Notes under the pieces: model-generated | Seen by the model: only the letters and a program-made list of their open reading frames with translations | Database searches by the model: none | Told to the model about the DNA's origin: nothing | Part shown: one piece after another, positions 27,511-36,898 of the stretch | Numbering within the stretch: the stretch's first letter is position 1 | How the letters are laid out: each line of letters begins with the position of its first letter | Made by a program: the position numbers and the translations under genes | Assembly (NCBI RefSeq): GCF_000238275.3 | Contig: NZ_AHCF03000004.1 | Span: 682,001-746,000 of the forward strand | Direction of reading: 5' to 3' | Length of the DNA stretch: 64,000 bases | Source of the DNA: Pseudoalteromonas undina | GTDB lineage: Bacteria; Pseudomonadota; Gammaproteobacteria; Enterobacterales; Alteromonadaceae

Positions 27511-28800
27511 CTACTGCTTTATATAACCAATTAATTTTTTAGCTATATCGGTATTATTTTGAGAGCCAACAAAGTCATCGCTATTTTTGCCATAGGCAAA
27601 TACTTGTACATCAGACGCTGTGTGACCGCCCGTTGTCCAACCTGTAAAGCTTAAGTCATTAATAATGCTTTTAACGGCCAAGTTTAGGGTTTTCTCGCCC
27701 ATAGCTTTGGCTTGTTTAAGCTTAATTTCGTTTTCAGTTGTAAATTCAATACTGGTATTAGCTTGCCACACCGTTTTAAGGTTATCAGAACCCATTAGTA
27801 ATTTGGTCAATGTGCCCGCAGTGGCTTTTACACCTTTGATGACATCTGTTTCCCATTTATATTGGCCATGTGCACCAATAGTTAAACCGCCTGTTGAGTG
27901 GTCTGCCGTGATCACTAAAATAGTGTCTGGGTTGTTATCTACATAGGCTTTAGCCGTTTCGATTGATTTAGCAAAGTCATCCATTTCAGCCATTGCACAG
28001 GCAATGTCGTTTGCGTGACCACACCAGTCAATTTGGCTGCCTTCAATCATCACAAAAAAGCCTTTATCATTTTGCCCATCAAGCAAATCAAACGCTTTAG
28101 AAGTTAATTGCTTTAATCTTGTTGGGTTTTCATCAAGAGCAAACGGTAAGCCTTTAGGTGCATATAAACCTATAGCAGGCACTTGAGTGATTTGACCAAG
28201 GTTTTGAATATCATCGCCATATTGATAACCAGCTTGTTTAAATTCGTCTACTAAGTTTCTGTCATCACGAATAAAGTATTGAGTACCACCGCCTAACATT
28301 AAATCTACCGGTAATTTACCTGCAATTTTATTGTCAATGTAGTCATTAGCGATATCATCGTAGTTTCTTCTTGATTCATTATGTGCGGCAAAACTTGCTG
28401 GTGTTGCATGGTTTATTTGTGAGGTAGCTACTAAAGCTGTTGTCATTCCTTGCTCTTTTGCAATTTCTAGCATGGTTTTAACAGGCTTTTTAGCTGTATC
28501 GACGGCAATAGCGCCATTATAACTTTTATGGCCGCTGCTAAGTGCAGTTGCACCTGCTGCGCTGTCTGTAACATAGGTATGGTCATCTGGATACGTGTGC
28601 GCCATGCCTTTTAATATGGTATCAAAAACGGTGGTTTCTATTTCTTTTGTTGTTGGGTCATCTTTGTAGTATCGATAAGCGGTTGTGAAAGCGGGACCCA
28701 TGCCATCACCAATCATATAAATAACATTTTTAGGCGCTGTTTGAGCAAATGCTCCTGTTGTTGTACATAAAAGCGCTAATAAGCCGAACTGTTTTTTCAT
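27511..28800 (-). CDS. Alkaline phosphatase, secreted
   Basis: This 429-residue periplasmic phosphomonoesterase releases phosphate from organic esters. The signal peptide is MKKQFGLLALLCTTTGAFAQ. GDGMG (residues 31-35) holds a zinc ligand, the phosphorylated serine is S80 in YVTDSAAGATA, HATPASFAAH and GSQIDWCGHANDI contain metal ligands, ADHSTGG lies near residue 300, and the last zinc His is in GGHTASD. It is close to the PhoA/alkaline phosphatase family of marine gammaproteobacteria. No convincing Pho box was found in its 186-bp upstream region, so phosphate control is unproven. Confidence 0.93.
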   Translation of the reverse strand: MKKQFGLLALLCTTTGAFAQTAPKNVIYMIGDGMGPAFTTAYRYYKDDPTTKEIETTVFDTILKGMAHTYPDDHTYVTDSAAGATALSSGHKSYNGAIAVDTAKKPVKTMLEIAKEQGMTTALVATSQINHATPASFAAHNESRRNYDDIANDYIDNKIAGKLPVDLMLGGGTQYFIRDDRNLVDEFKQAGYQYGDDIQNLGQITQVPAIGLYAPKGLPFALDENPTRLKQLTSKAFDLLDGQNDKGFFVMIEGSQIDWCGHANDIACAMAEMDDFAKSIETAKAYVDNNPDTILVITADHSTGGLTIGAHGQYKWETDVIKGVKATAGTLTKLLMGSDNLKTVWQANTSIEFTTENEIKLKQAKAMGEKTLNLAVKSIINDLSFTGWTTGGHTASDVQVFAYGKNSDDFVGSQNNTDIAKKLIGYIKQ

Positions 28801-28986
28801 TGTGTGTACCCTTTAAGTGTACTTATTTTAATAGCGACTATTATTGTATACTGATGACCAGATAAATAAATGAATATGTTATGAAATCTCGCGATTTAAG
28901 TGTGTGCTCTTCTAGCTCGGTTCTATTATTTGTGTAATAACTCTTGTATGTTATTGCTATAACCAAATAAAAAGTAGAGGTTTGCA

Positions 28987-29838
28987 TTGCAACCATTTTC
29001 TGTCAAAGCTAACGACTTAGATATACATGGCCTTAAATTTGGAGACGGTGAAGAGGTTGTTATTGCGCTTCACGGTTGGTTAGATAACAGTGCTAGCTTT
29101 GCACCTATGCTAACTGACGTACCGTCAAATCAAACGTGGTATTGTATTGATTTTGCAGGGCATGGACTATCATCTTGGCGAAGCCCTCAGGCACATTACT
29201 ACTTTATTGATTATGTGGATGATGTGTATGCCTTAATCACAGCGCTTAAATTAAAAAAGGTACATTTGGTCGGGCATTCGATGGGGGCGATGGTCGCGGG
29301 TTTATTTGCGAGTTGTTTTAACGAGTATGTTAAATCCGTTTCTTTTATTGAAGGAATTGGCTGCGTTACCACGCAAGCAAATGAAGTCGCTTCGCAGCTA
29401 AGAAATGCCATACTTAACAGGGCACGGTTAACGATTAAAAAATCAAGGACATATACTTCTAAAGAGCAAATTTATCAAGCGCGTGCAAAAACAACTGATT
29501 TAAATGATGAAGTAATTGCGTTGCTGATGGACAGAAATATAAAACAAATGCACAGTGGGTTTGAGTTAACGACTGATCCTAAGCTTAAAAATCACTCAGG
29601 TTTTCGATTTGATGAAGCGCAATGTATTGGTGCAATAAAAGAATTAATTGCACCATGTCAATTAATATTAGGTGATAAAGGTTATCCATTTGTAAAACAA
29701 AATTTAGACAAGTATAGTAAATATTACAATAACTTGAGTGTAATAGATGTGCCCGGTGGACATCATTGCCATATGCAAAGTAGTGGGCTATGTTTTGAAC
29801 ACATTCACGCATTTATGGTGCAAAGTAGTGCATGTTAA
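28987..29838 (+). CDS. Alpha/beta hydrolase
   Basis: This 283-residue cytoplasmic alpha/beta-fold hydrolase has an HGW oxyanion region in VIALHGWLDNS (about 25-35), the nucleophile elbow GHSMGAM (Ser at about 99), and the catalytic His in the C-terminal PGGHHCHM. The substrate is unknown; it resembles the esterase/lipase-like proteins often annotated next to fadD. Start is TTG at 28987, since no ATG lies upstream of the conserved beginning. It is divergent from alkaline phosphatase and 115 bp upstream of fadD on the same strand. Confidence 0.85.
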   Translation: MQPFSVKANDLDIHGLKFGDGEEVVIALHGWLDNSASFAPMLTDVPSNQTWYCIDFAGHGLSSWRSPQAHYYFIDYVDDVYALITALKLKKVHLVGHSMGAMVAGLFASCFNEYVKSVSFIEGIGCVTTQANEVASQLRNAILNRARLTIKKSRTYTSKEQIYQARAKTTDLNDEVIALLMDRNIKQMHSGFELTTDPKLKNHSGFRFDEAQCIGAIKELIAPCQLILGDKGYPFVKQNLDKYSKYYNNLSVIDVPGGHHCHMQSSGLCFEHIHAFMVQSSAC

Positions 29839-29953
29839 TTGTATATTACCGATAAATGTGGGATTATCTCTAGATTAGAGTATTTGCTCAATTGTGAAAG
29901 TGCCTTACTTAGATTAAGGTTAATAAAAATATAATTATAAACAGGGGCTAAGA

Positions 29954-31606
29954 GTGGAAAAAATCTGGCTTAAGCGCTACCCAGAAGGTATGCCTGAAAC
30001 AATCGATCCTGAGCACTACAACTCGTTACTCGAAGTGTTTGAAAAAAGTTTTAATGAATACAAAGATTTACCTGCATTTACAAATATGGGTAAAACATTG
30101 TCATACAACGAAATAGATGCAGCAACGAAACGTGTTGCCGCCTATATTCAAAACGACTTAGGGCTAAAAAAAGGCGATAAAGTCGCTGTGATGATGCCTA
30201 ACTTGTTGCAAACCCCTATTGCTATTTTAGGTATTTTACGCGCAGGGTGCGTTGTGGTTAACGTTAATCCACTTTACACCGTACGTGAGCTAGAGCATCA
30301 GTTAAAAGATTCTGAAACATCGGCAATATTTATACTAGCTAACTTTGCTGATACGCTTGAAAAAGCGCTGCCTAACACAGACGTGAAACACATTGTGGTT
30401 ACCCAAGTAGGTGACATGATGGGGGGTCTTAAAAAGCATTTAGTTAATTTTGTAGTTAAGCATTTCAAAAAAATGGTGCCAAGTTACACGTTACCTAACA
30501 CGATTAAATTTTGTGATTTATTAAAAGCTGATCCAAATGGTTACACACGCCCAGACGTCAATCTAAGTGACTTAGCTTTTTTACAGTACACAGGTGGAAC
30601 TACCGGTGTATCTAAGGGCGCAATGTTGAGCCATGGCAATATGGTAGGCAACCTTGAACAAGTTTCTGGTTGTTTAGACAAAGTTCTTGACCGTGGTAGT
30701 GAAGTGGTTATTACCGCGCTTCCGCTTTATCATATATTTGCGCTAACAGCTAACTGTTTGGCATTTATGAAATACGGTGGTTTAAACGTTTTAATTACTA
30801 ATCCACGTGATATGCCTGGATTTGTAAAAGAGCTGAGCCAGCATAAATTTACTGCTATTACAGGGGTTAATACTCTATTTAATGGTTTATTAAACACTCC
30901 TGGTTTCTCTGAACTTGATTTTAGTCACCTTAAAATGTCATTGGGTGGCGGTATGGCGGTACAACGTCCTGTTGCAGAAAAGTGGCAAAAAGTGACCAAT
31001 ACTAAATTAATGGAAGGCTATGGCTTAACTGAATGTGCTCCATTAGTAACAATTAGCCCATATGATTTAGAGGCATATAATGGCTCTATTGGTTTGCCTG
31101 CGCCAAGTACAGATATTAAGTTAATGCTTGATAACGGTGAAGAAGCGGCTAAAGGTGAGCCAGGCGAGCTATGGGTTAAAGGCCCTCAAGTTATGCTTGG
31201 TTACTATAATCGCCCAGACGCAACCGCTGAATGTTTAAAAGATGGTTGGTTTGCAACCGGTGACATTGCGACGTACGATGATGAAGGTTTCTTCTATATT
31301 GTTGACCGTAAAAAAGACATGATTATTGTTTCAGGCTTTAATGTTTTCCCAAATGAGATTGAAGAAGTGGTTGCAATGCACGAAGGTGTATTAGAAGTTG
31401 CTGCAATTGGTATTCCTCATGACATTAGTGGTGAACAAGTTAAAGTTTTTGTTGTGAAAAAAGACCCTTCTTTAACTGAAAAAGATATAATAAAACATTG
31501 TCGTGATAATTTAACTAATTATAAGGTTCCTAAACTCGTTGAGTTTAAGGATGAGTTACCCAAAACTAACGTGGGTAAAATTCTCAGAAGAGCCTTAAAA
31601 GATTAG
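29954..31606 (+). CDS. fadD: Long-chain fatty acid-CoA ligase
   Basis: FadD activates fatty acids to acyl-CoA at the inner membrane for beta-oxidation. The 550-residue protein begins [17 protein letters not shown], as in E. coli FadD. It has the AMP-binding signature [12 protein letters not shown] (about 212-223), the GYGLTECAP motif (about 355-363), the linker region [13 protein letters not shown] (about 428-440), and the C-terminal lysine region ([12 protein letters not shown]). Start is GTG. It is closed by a perfect hairpin terminator, then rnd follows, the same order as in E. coli. Confidence 0.95.
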   Translation: MEKIWLKRYPEGMPETIDPEHYNSLLEVFEKSFNEYKDLPAFTNMGKTLSYNEIDAATKRVAAYIQNDLGLKKGDKVAVMMPNLLQTPIAILGILRAGCVVVNVNPLYTVRELEHQLKDSETSAIFILANFADTLEKALPNTDVKHIVVTQVGDMMGGLKKHLVNFVVKHFKKMVPSYTLPNTIKFCDLLKADPNGYTRPDVNLSDLAFLQYTGGTTGVSKGAMLSHGNMVGNLEQVSGCLDKVLDRGSEVVITALPLYHIFALTANCLAFMKYGGLNVLITNPRDMPGFVKELSQHKFTAITGVNTLFNGLLNTPGFSELDFSHLKMSLGGGMAVQRPVAEKWQKVTNTKLMEGYGLTECAPLVTISPYDLEAYNGSIGLPAPSTDIKLMLDNGEEAAKGEPGELWVKGPQVMLGYYNRPDATAECLKDGWFATGDIATYDDEGFFYIVDRKKDMIIVSGFNVFPNEIEEVVAMHEGVLEVAAIGIPHDISGEQVKVFVVKKDPSLTEKDIIKHCRDNLTNYKVPKLVEFKDELPKTNVGKILRRALKD

Positions 31607-31613
31607 CAACTAT

Positions 31614-31642
31614 AAAAAAGCCGACATATGTCGGCTTTTTTA
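31614..31642 (+). terminator. Rho-independent terminator after fadD
   Basis: A perfect inverted repeat, AAAAAAGCCGAC ATAT GTCGGCTTTTTT, 7 bp after the fadD stop. It ends just before the rnd ribosome-binding site. Confidence 0.9.
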
Positions 31643-31656
31643 TTGTAGGAGACTCA

Positions 31657-32787
31657 GTGCACTACCAATTGATCCAAACCCAAAATGAGCTAAATACGTT
31701 TGTAGAACAAATAAAAAACAAACCCATTCTTGCTATTGATACCGAGTTTATGCGCCGCCGTACTTTGTATCCCGAAGTTGCACTCATTCAAGTTTATGAT
31801 GGCGAACATTTAGCACTCATCGACCCGCTTGCAGAGCTTTCCTTATTTGATTTTTGGCAGATACTTAAAGATCCAAACGTTTTAAAAGTACTTCATTCTC
31901 CTTCAGAAGATATTGAAGTTTTTCAAAAATACGCAGGTTTTGTTCCTTATCCATTGTTTGATACTCAGTTTGCACTTCAGCTATTAGGTGAGGGCAACTG
32001 TATGGGGTTTGCCTTAATGGTAAAAACCTTATTGAATATTGAAATTGATAAAAGTGAATCGCGCACCAATTGGTTACAGCGTCCTCTCACTCAAAAACAA
32101 CTTGAATACGCTGCAGCTGATACATATCACTTACTGCCTTGTTTTGAGTTAATTATAGACAGCATTAAAGCAGCTGATTTATTCGACATTGTGATCAATG
32201 AAAGTGAATTAGTGGCAAACAAGCGTGCTTTTCAAACACCAGATGAGTTACTTTATAAAGAGATTAAAAATGCATGGCAGCTTAAGCCGCATGAATTAGT
32301 GGTACTTAAAGAGTTAGCTGTGTGGCGAAGAAATAAAGCAATTCGAAAAAATCTAGCGCTTAACTTTGTGCTAAAAGAGCATAACATGACTGAAATCGCT
32401 AAACGAGGTCCTTCAAGTTTAAATGCCTTGAGACAAATTCCGGGTGTTGAGCCTATTGAAGTGAATCGTTCAGGGGTTGAAATTTTAAAGTGCATTGAGC
32501 AGGCTAAAACAGTTCCACCTGAGCAGCACCCACAAGTACTAAAACGTTTAATTGATTTTCCTACGTATAAAAAAGTAGCGAAAGAAATCAAACAAAAAAT
32601 TACGAAAGTTGCTAAAGAGCACAATATACCAGAAGACGTCATGGCATCTAAAAAGCAAATTAATCAGCTAATTAGTTGGAATTGGAAGCTAACAGATGAG
32701 CAAAAATTAAATCACATAAAGCCAGATTTACTCAGTTCATGGCGCTATGACTTTGTTAAAGATGCTCTAAAAGAGTGGGATAATTAA
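31657..32787 (+). CDS. rnd: Ribonuclease D
   Basis: This 3'-5' exoribonuclease matures tRNA and other small RNA 3' ends. It is 376 residues, starting at GTG with AGGAG 5 bases upstream. The DEDDy exonuclease acidic residues are in AIDTEFMRR (about 26-34), LHSPSEDIEVF (about 79-89) and the last YAAADTYHLLP (about 148-158), which has the conserved Tyr. An HRDC nucleic-acid-binding domain follows (about 205-285). It is convergent with minE. Confidence 0.95.
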   Translation: MHYQLIQTQNELNTFVEQIKNKPILAIDTEFMRRRTLYPEVALIQVYDGEHLALIDPLAELSLFDFWQILKDPNVLKVLHSPSEDIEVFQKYAGFVPYPLFDTQFALQLLGEGNCMGFALMVKTLLNIEIDKSESRTNWLQRPLTQKQLEYAAADTYHLLPCFELIIDSIKAADLFDIVINESELVANKRAFQTPDELLYKEIKNAWQLKPHELVVLKELAVWRRNKAIRKNLALNFVLKEHNMTEIAKRGPSSLNALRQIPGVEPIEVNRSGVEILKCIEQAKTVPPEQHPQVLKRLIDFPTYKKVAKEIKQKITKVAKEHNIPEDVMASKKQINQLISWNWKLTDEQKLNHIKPDLLSSWRYDFVKDALKEWDN

Positions 32788-32818
32788 AGTCATAAAGGCG
32801 AGTGACAAACAAATAAAA

Positions 32819-32840
32819 AGGGCGCTTAGCGCCCTTGTTT
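32819..32840. terminator. Bidirectional terminator between rnd and minE
   Basis: Stem AAGGGCGC / GCGCCCTT with a TTA loop. The U-tract is better on the minus strand, so it mainly ends the min operon. Confidence 0.8.
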
Positions 32841-32841
32841 G

Positions 32842-33105
32842 TTATTTCTTTTCTTCGTCAGGTAATGTGACATTGAGCTCGAGTACGGCTAAATCGTCTT
32901 CATTTTGATCAAACTGAACTTGAACCGCATCGGCGCCTACATTTACGTACTTACGAATGACATCTAATATATCTTGCTTTAATTGCGGCAAGTAATCAGG
33001 TGTACCACGCTGAGAACGTTCGTGCGCGACAATGATCTGCAATCGCTCTTTTGCTAATGACGCACTGTTTTTCTTTTCTGAGCGGAAGTAGTCAAGTAAA
33101 GACAC
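32842..33105 (-). CDS. minE: Cell division topological specificity factor MinE
   Basis: MinE stimulates MinD ATPase and drives Min oscillation. From the GTG at 33105 it is 87 residues, matching the usual 88. The N-terminal amphipathic membrane-binding segment [22 protein letters not shown] is followed by the contact helix [11 protein letters not shown] and the topological specificity domain. An upstream ATG would add 15 residues inside minD without family support. GGAGG lies 5 bases before the GTG. One base separates it from the minD stop. Confidence 0.95.
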   Translation of the reverse strand: MSLLDYFRSEKKNSASLAKERLQIIVAHERSQRGTPDYLPQLKQDILDVIRKYVNVGADAVQVQFDQNEDDLAVLELNVTLPDEEKK

Positions 33106-33106
33106 A

Positions 33107-33916
33107 TTAACCTCCAAATATCCGTTTGAATAAACCCTTTTTCTCAACATCTAAAAATCTAAATTCAACCGTTTCACCTAATAAACGACTGATCGCATCG
33201 GCATAAGCTTGGCCTGCGTCAGATTCGCTATCAAGGATAACGGGTTGTCCTGAGTTAGATGCACTAAGTACTGCTTGAGATTCAGGTATGACACCTAGTA
33301 AGTCGATGGCTAAAATGTCCTGGATATCTTCAACAGATAGCATTTCACCTTTTGTTACACGATCTGGATTATAGCGTGTTATTAGCAAATGCTCTTTAAT
33401 GTTTTCTAAACCTTCTTCGGCGCGTTTAGATTTACTGTGTAAAATTCCAAGTATACGATCAGAATCTCGTACTGATGAAACCTCTGGATTAGTGGTTACA
33501 ATTGCTTCATCAGCAAAGTACATTGCCATCATTGCACCGGCTTCAATACCTGCCGGAGAATCACAGACTATGTAGTCAAAGTCTTCTTTTAATTCATTAA
33601 GTACACGTTCAACACCTTCGCGTGTGAGTGCATCTTTATCGCGTGTTTGTGATGCAGGAAGTAAAAATAACTTCTCTACACGTTTATCTTTTATGAGTGC
33701 TTGGTTAAGGTTGGCTTCGCCATTGATTACATTAACGAAGTCATACACTACGCGACGTTCACAACCCATAATTAGGTCTAAATTACGTAAGCCGATATCA
33801 AAATCGATGATAACAGTTTTGTAGCCTTTTAGTGCTAAGCCTGTACCAATTGCTGCGCTTGATGTTGTTTTACCAACACCCCCTTTACCCGAGGTAACGA
33901 CAATTATTTTTGCCAT
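33107..33916 (-). CDS. minD: Septum site-determining ATPase MinD
   Basis: This ParA/Mrp-family ATPase recruits MinC to the membrane away from midcell. The 269-residue protein has the deviant Walker A motif GKGGVGKTT (residues 10-18), switch I/II regions around [10 protein letters not shown] and DSPAGIE, and a C-terminal amphipathic membrane-targeting helix GLFKRIFGG. Middle gene of the minCDE operon. Confidence 0.97.
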   Translation of the reverse strand: MAKIIVVTSGKGGVGKTTSSAAIGTGLALKGYKTVIIDFDIGLRNLDLIMGCERRVVYDFVNVINGEANLNQALIKDKRVEKLFLLPASQTRDKDALTREGVERVLNELKEDFDYIVCDSPAGIEAGAMMAMYFADEAIVTTNPEVSSVRDSDRILGILHSKSKRAEEGLENIKEHLLITRYNPDRVTKGEMLSVEDIQDILAIDLLGVIPESQAVLSASNSGQPVILDSESDAGQAYADAISRLLGETVEFRFLDVEKKGLFKRIFGG

Positions 33917-33921
33917 GAGAT

Positions 33922-34626
33922 TTATCCTTTAACCAAAGCTGAAATTTCTAAAGATTCATTTTTTTGTTGTATTTGAACTGCGTTACCCCAGTGTTCACCT
34001 TGCAGTGAGTCACTGATCCAGTAATTACCATTGATTGAAACGAGTTCTGCTTCTAATTTATTACAAAATATATATGCGTTTTCTAGCCCTTTTGCACCGG
34101 CAATAGCACGGCCGCGTAGAGTTCCATAAATGTGTACATTACCATCGGCAATCACTTCTGCACCATGGCTTACTGCACCTAACACCACTAAATCACGGTC
34201 TTTGGCGTAAACTTGTTGGCCTGAGCGTACTGCACCATTAATAATTTGTGCTGGTAAATACACGGTTTTTTCAACCACTGACGTATTAGGCTCTACTCTT
34301 GCGGGTTCACTCTTAACGTCTTGTGAATAGTTTAAAACAGATAACCCTGCAGCTTTTGCTTGTTTGTGTTGCTCATCCGAACCATTACATACACCCACCG
34401 CATTAAAGCTCATGCGTTCAATAAGTGATTTTAAATGAACAAAGTCGATTGTGCTGTTTTTTACTTCAATTAAATTAACGACAATGGGGGCACCCTCAAA
34501 GAATTTTGGGGCTTGGGCTATTTTTACATACAGTTGTTCTGCTAAAAGGTTAATATCAGTACTATAAAGATGTAAAACTGATAATGTAAAAAGGTTGCCT
34601 TTTAGCTCAAAAATTTGGTCCGACAT
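33922..34626 (-). CDS. minC: Septum formation inhibitor MinC
   Basis: MinC antagonises FtsZ assembly. It has 234 residues, with an N-terminal FtsZ-inhibiting domain (about 1-100), a linker, and a C-terminal beta-helical domain (about 125-225) with QIINGAVRSGQQVYAKDRDLVVLGAVSHGAEV-type repeats that binds MinD. Together with minD and minE it forms a standard operon, here with 5-bp and 1-bp spacing. It is divergent from ycgL. Confidence 0.96.
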   Translation of the reverse strand: MSDQIFELKGNLFTLSVLHLYSTDINLLAEQLYVKIAQAPKFFEGAPIVVNLIEVKNSTIDFVHLKSLIERMSFNAVGVCNGSDEQHKQAKAAGLSVLNYSQDVKSEPARVEPNTSVVEKTVYLPAQIINGAVRSGQQVYAKDRDLVVLGAVSHGAEVIADGNVHIYGTLRGRAIAGAKGLENAYIFCNKLEAELVSINGNYWISDSLQGEHWGNAVQIQQKNESLEISALVKG

Positions 34627-34781
34627 AGATGCTCAACTGGATTGTCTAGTTAGCATGTAACTTTATATAAACCTAGGCTGAACAAGGCTTTTATTAAAGT
34701 TTCCACACTAATTTTTATAACTTATTATTATTGCCATGTTATAGTGTGTAGCACTGTTAAGCAAGATTTTATAGGGCCATA

Positions 34782-35063
34782 ATGCTAACTGCGGTATATA
34801 AAAGTAAGAAAAAAGCAGATACTTTCTTATTTATTGAAAAAAGAGACGATTTTAGTAAAGTTCCGGAACCTTTAATGGCCATGTTTGGTCAACCTCAGTA
34901 CGTGATGATCATTAACTTAGCTAAGCGAACTCAATTAGGCGTAGCGGATTTAGACACTTTAAAACAGTCGCTTAGCGACCAAGGCTATTATTTACAAATT
35001 CCGCCACCAGAGGAAAACTTGCTGAGTCAATTAAGAAAACAAAATGGAGTAGATAGTGATTAA
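34782..35063 (+). CDS. ycgL: YcgL domain protein
   Basis: This 93-residue cytoplasmic YcgL-family protein is of unknown function, recognised by MLTAVYKSKKKADTFLFI at the start and by MFGQPQYVMIINLAKR and GYYLQIPPPEENLL further on. The position next to minC is the same as in E. coli. Its last 8 bases overlap the following lytic transglycosylase gene. Confidence 0.93.
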   Translation: MLTAVYKSKKKADTFLFIEKRDDFSKVPEPLMAMFGQPQYVMIINLAKRTQLGVADLDTLKQSLSDQGYYLQIPPPEENLLSQLRKQNGVDSD

Positions 35064-36072
35064 AAAATTAGCAGTTGTATTGTGTGGTGTATGTTTAAGC
35101 TCATCGGTGATGGCAAAAACCCAAGCTGAGTTTCAACAATACCTTACTAATTTAAAGCAAGAGGCAATAGCTAAAGGCTACGATACTCAGTTAATTGAGC
35201 AAGCATTTGCCACTGCATCTTATAAAGAAAAAGTGATTTCTGCAGATAAAAATCAGCCTGAAGTAAAAGAAACACTGGAAACATATTTACCAAAACGTGT
35301 GCCTCAATGGAAAATTGATCGTGCGCGTAAATTATATAAAGAAAACCAAGAAGTTTTAGAGAAGGTCGCAAAAGACTTTGGTGTTCAAGCACGCTTTATC
35401 GTGGCTATTTGGGGCTTAGAGAGTAATTTTGGTGCCATTCAAGGTGGCCACAACGTGATTTCATCGTTGGTAACACTAGCATTTGATGGACGCCGTGAAG
35501 CACTATACAAACGCCAATTATGGGCTGCACTGGATATATTAAAGTCGGGTCATATTACGCTTGATAAATTTAAAGGCTCATGGGCAGGTGCAATGGGGCA
35601 AACTCAATTTATGCCAACCTCATTTAATGCCTATGCTGTAGATTACAACAATGATGGCCGCAAAGATATTTGGACAACCAAGGAAGACGCGTTTGCCTCT
35701 ATTGCTAATTACTTAAAGCAAGAGGGCTGGGATGACAACTTAACCTGGGGTCGCCAAGTTCAATTACCTGCTGATTTTGACCAGCAGTATATTTTAAAGC
35801 GCGGTACTAAAACACGTAAGCAATGGCTTGAATATTGGAACAATTCAGAGCGCTCACTCGCTGATTGGCAAGCATTAGGGGTTCGTCGTGCTGATGGCAG
35901 CGATTTACCAAATGTTGCTGTGGATGCTGCACTAGTGATGCCTGATGATGTAAATGGGCGCATGTATTTAGCATACGACAACTACAAGGTATTTATGCAC
36001 TGGAATCGGTCATATTACTTTGCAACTAGCGTGGGCTATTTGTCAGATAGAATTGCTTACCCAAAGATTTAA
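35056..36072 (+). CDS. Lytic murein transglycosylase, MltB family
   Basis: This exported enzyme cleaves peptidoglycan glycan strands to 1,6-anhydro products. It is 338 residues with signal peptide MIKKLAVVLCGVCLSSSVMA; no lipobox is seen, so it is likely soluble in the periplasm, unlike MltB. The catalytic Glu is in IWGLESNFGAIQG (E122). MGQTQFMPTSFNAYAVDYNNDG and the following WDDNLTWG match the SLT-like MltB fold (about 20-335). Start is GTG with GGAG 6 bases upstream, overlapping ycgL by 8 bp. Confidence 0.92.
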   Translation: MIKKLAVVLCGVCLSSSVMAKTQAEFQQYLTNLKQEAIAKGYDTQLIEQAFATASYKEKVISADKNQPEVKETLETYLPKRVPQWKIDRARKLYKENQEVLEKVAKDFGVQARFIVAIWGLESNFGAIQGGHNVISSLVTLAFDGRREALYKRQLWAALDILKSGHITLDKFKGSWAGAMGQTQFMPTSFNAYAVDYNNDGRKDIWTTKEDAFASIANYLKQEGWDDNLTWGRQVQLPADFDQQYILKRGTKTRKQWLEYWNNSERSLADWQALGVRRADGSDLPNVAVDAALVMPDDVNGRMYLAYDNYKVFMHWNRSYYFATSVGYLSDRIAYPKI

Positions 36073-36089
36073 GCTAAAGCAAATAACTA

Positions 36090-36117
36090 AAAAAAGCCGC
36101 AAATTGCGGCTTTTTTG
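36090..36117. terminator. Terminator after the lytic transglycosylase
   Basis: Stem AAAAAAGCCGC / GCGGCTTTTTT with a short AT loop. It is symmetrical enough to serve both strands, since the next gene is convergent. Confidence 0.9.
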
Positions 36118-36132
36118 TGAGTTACATATCGA

Positions 36133-36681
36133 CTAAATTTCTTTTTTAAATATTTTATCTTTTAGGTCAATGACTTTGCCAATCCCTGAACCTAGTTTCA
36201 TTAGCTTATTAAGCTGCTCAGGAGTTAAACGTTGTAATTCTGAGGACCATTTAGTTACTGTTTCAAGTAAGTTATGGATTTCGCCCATTTGTTTTTGAGC
36301 ATAAATTTCATCGTCGTTACTTGCTTCGTCTAGTAAGTTATCTCGGAGTAAGCTCAGTGTAGGCTCAACTTCACGTTTTTTGCGCTCTTCGAATACGCGA
36401 TTTGCCATATCCCAAATATCGCCTGCAGGGGCATAGTACTCTTTTCTATCTCCTGGGATATGCATTACTTTGATCAGCTGCCAAGATTGTAATTCTTTGA
36501 TCCCCATACTCACGTTACCGCGAGAGATACTTAGCGCATCAGCGATTTGATTTGCCGTCATTGGATCTTTAGTAATAATCAATAAACCACACATTTGTCC
36601 AATGGTGCGATTAAATCCCCAGCGGCTGCCCATCTCACCACAATGCATTACAAAGGCAAAGTTTTTTTCTGATAATGTCAT
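36133..36681 (-). CDS. GbsR/MarR-family transcriptional regulator
   Basis: This 182-residue DNA-binding protein has a winged helix-turn-helix (about residues 25-95): MTANQIADALSISRGNVSMGIKELQSWQLIK. The family name comes from GbsR, the choline sensor of Bacillus; the ligand here is unknown. The ATG at 36681 is preferred, since the only extension begins with TTG and adds five residues. It is divergent from an alcohol dehydrogenase gene; a perfect inverted repeat in the shared promoter region suggests that it may control that gene, itself, or both. Confidence 0.85.
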   Translation of the reverse strand: MTLSEKNFAFVMHCGEMGSRWGFNRTIGQMCGLLIITKDPMTANQIADALSISRGNVSMGIKELQSWQLIKVMHIPGDRKEYYAPAGDIWDMANRVFEERKKREVEPTLSLLRDNLLDEASNDDEIYAQKQMGEIHNLLETVTKWSSELQRLTPEQLNKLMKLGSGIGKVIDLKDKIFKKEI

Positions 36682-36816
36682 TGTTACAAGTTTCAAAAAT
36701 AAATGAAATCTATGCTAGCACGCTGGTTAAGTATGGCAAGACTTAAGCTGGGATAAAAAACCACGTTTTACGACTAATGATTGATATAGATTAATATTTA
36801 AGCATTTATAGTGAGG

Positions 36817-36838
36817 TATGTTGCGGGTATGCAACATA
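36817..36838. promoter_or_regulatory. Operator candidate: 22-bp inverted repeat between the GbsR-type regulator and adhP
   Basis: TATGTTGC (36817-36824), a 6-base spacer, then GCAACATA (36831-36838): a perfect 8-bp inverted repeat, 60 bp before the adhP start. Size and symmetry fit a dimeric winged-helix regulator. Confidence 0.55.
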
Positions 36839-36898
36839 ATCTTGCCGTTTAACGCCCTTGTTAAATAGCATAAACTTTTTATAAACGATGGAATGACT

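Noticed and set aside
28801..28986. Pho box before the alkaline phosphatase gene
   Set aside because: Only one weak half-site (5 of 7 matches) is visible on the minus strand with no partner at 11 bp, so phosphate control is not supported by the sequence.
33106..33150. N-terminal 15-residue extension of MinE beginning inside minD
   Set aside because: The GTG at 33105 has GGAGG 5 bases upstream and gives the family-length protein with the known N-terminus.
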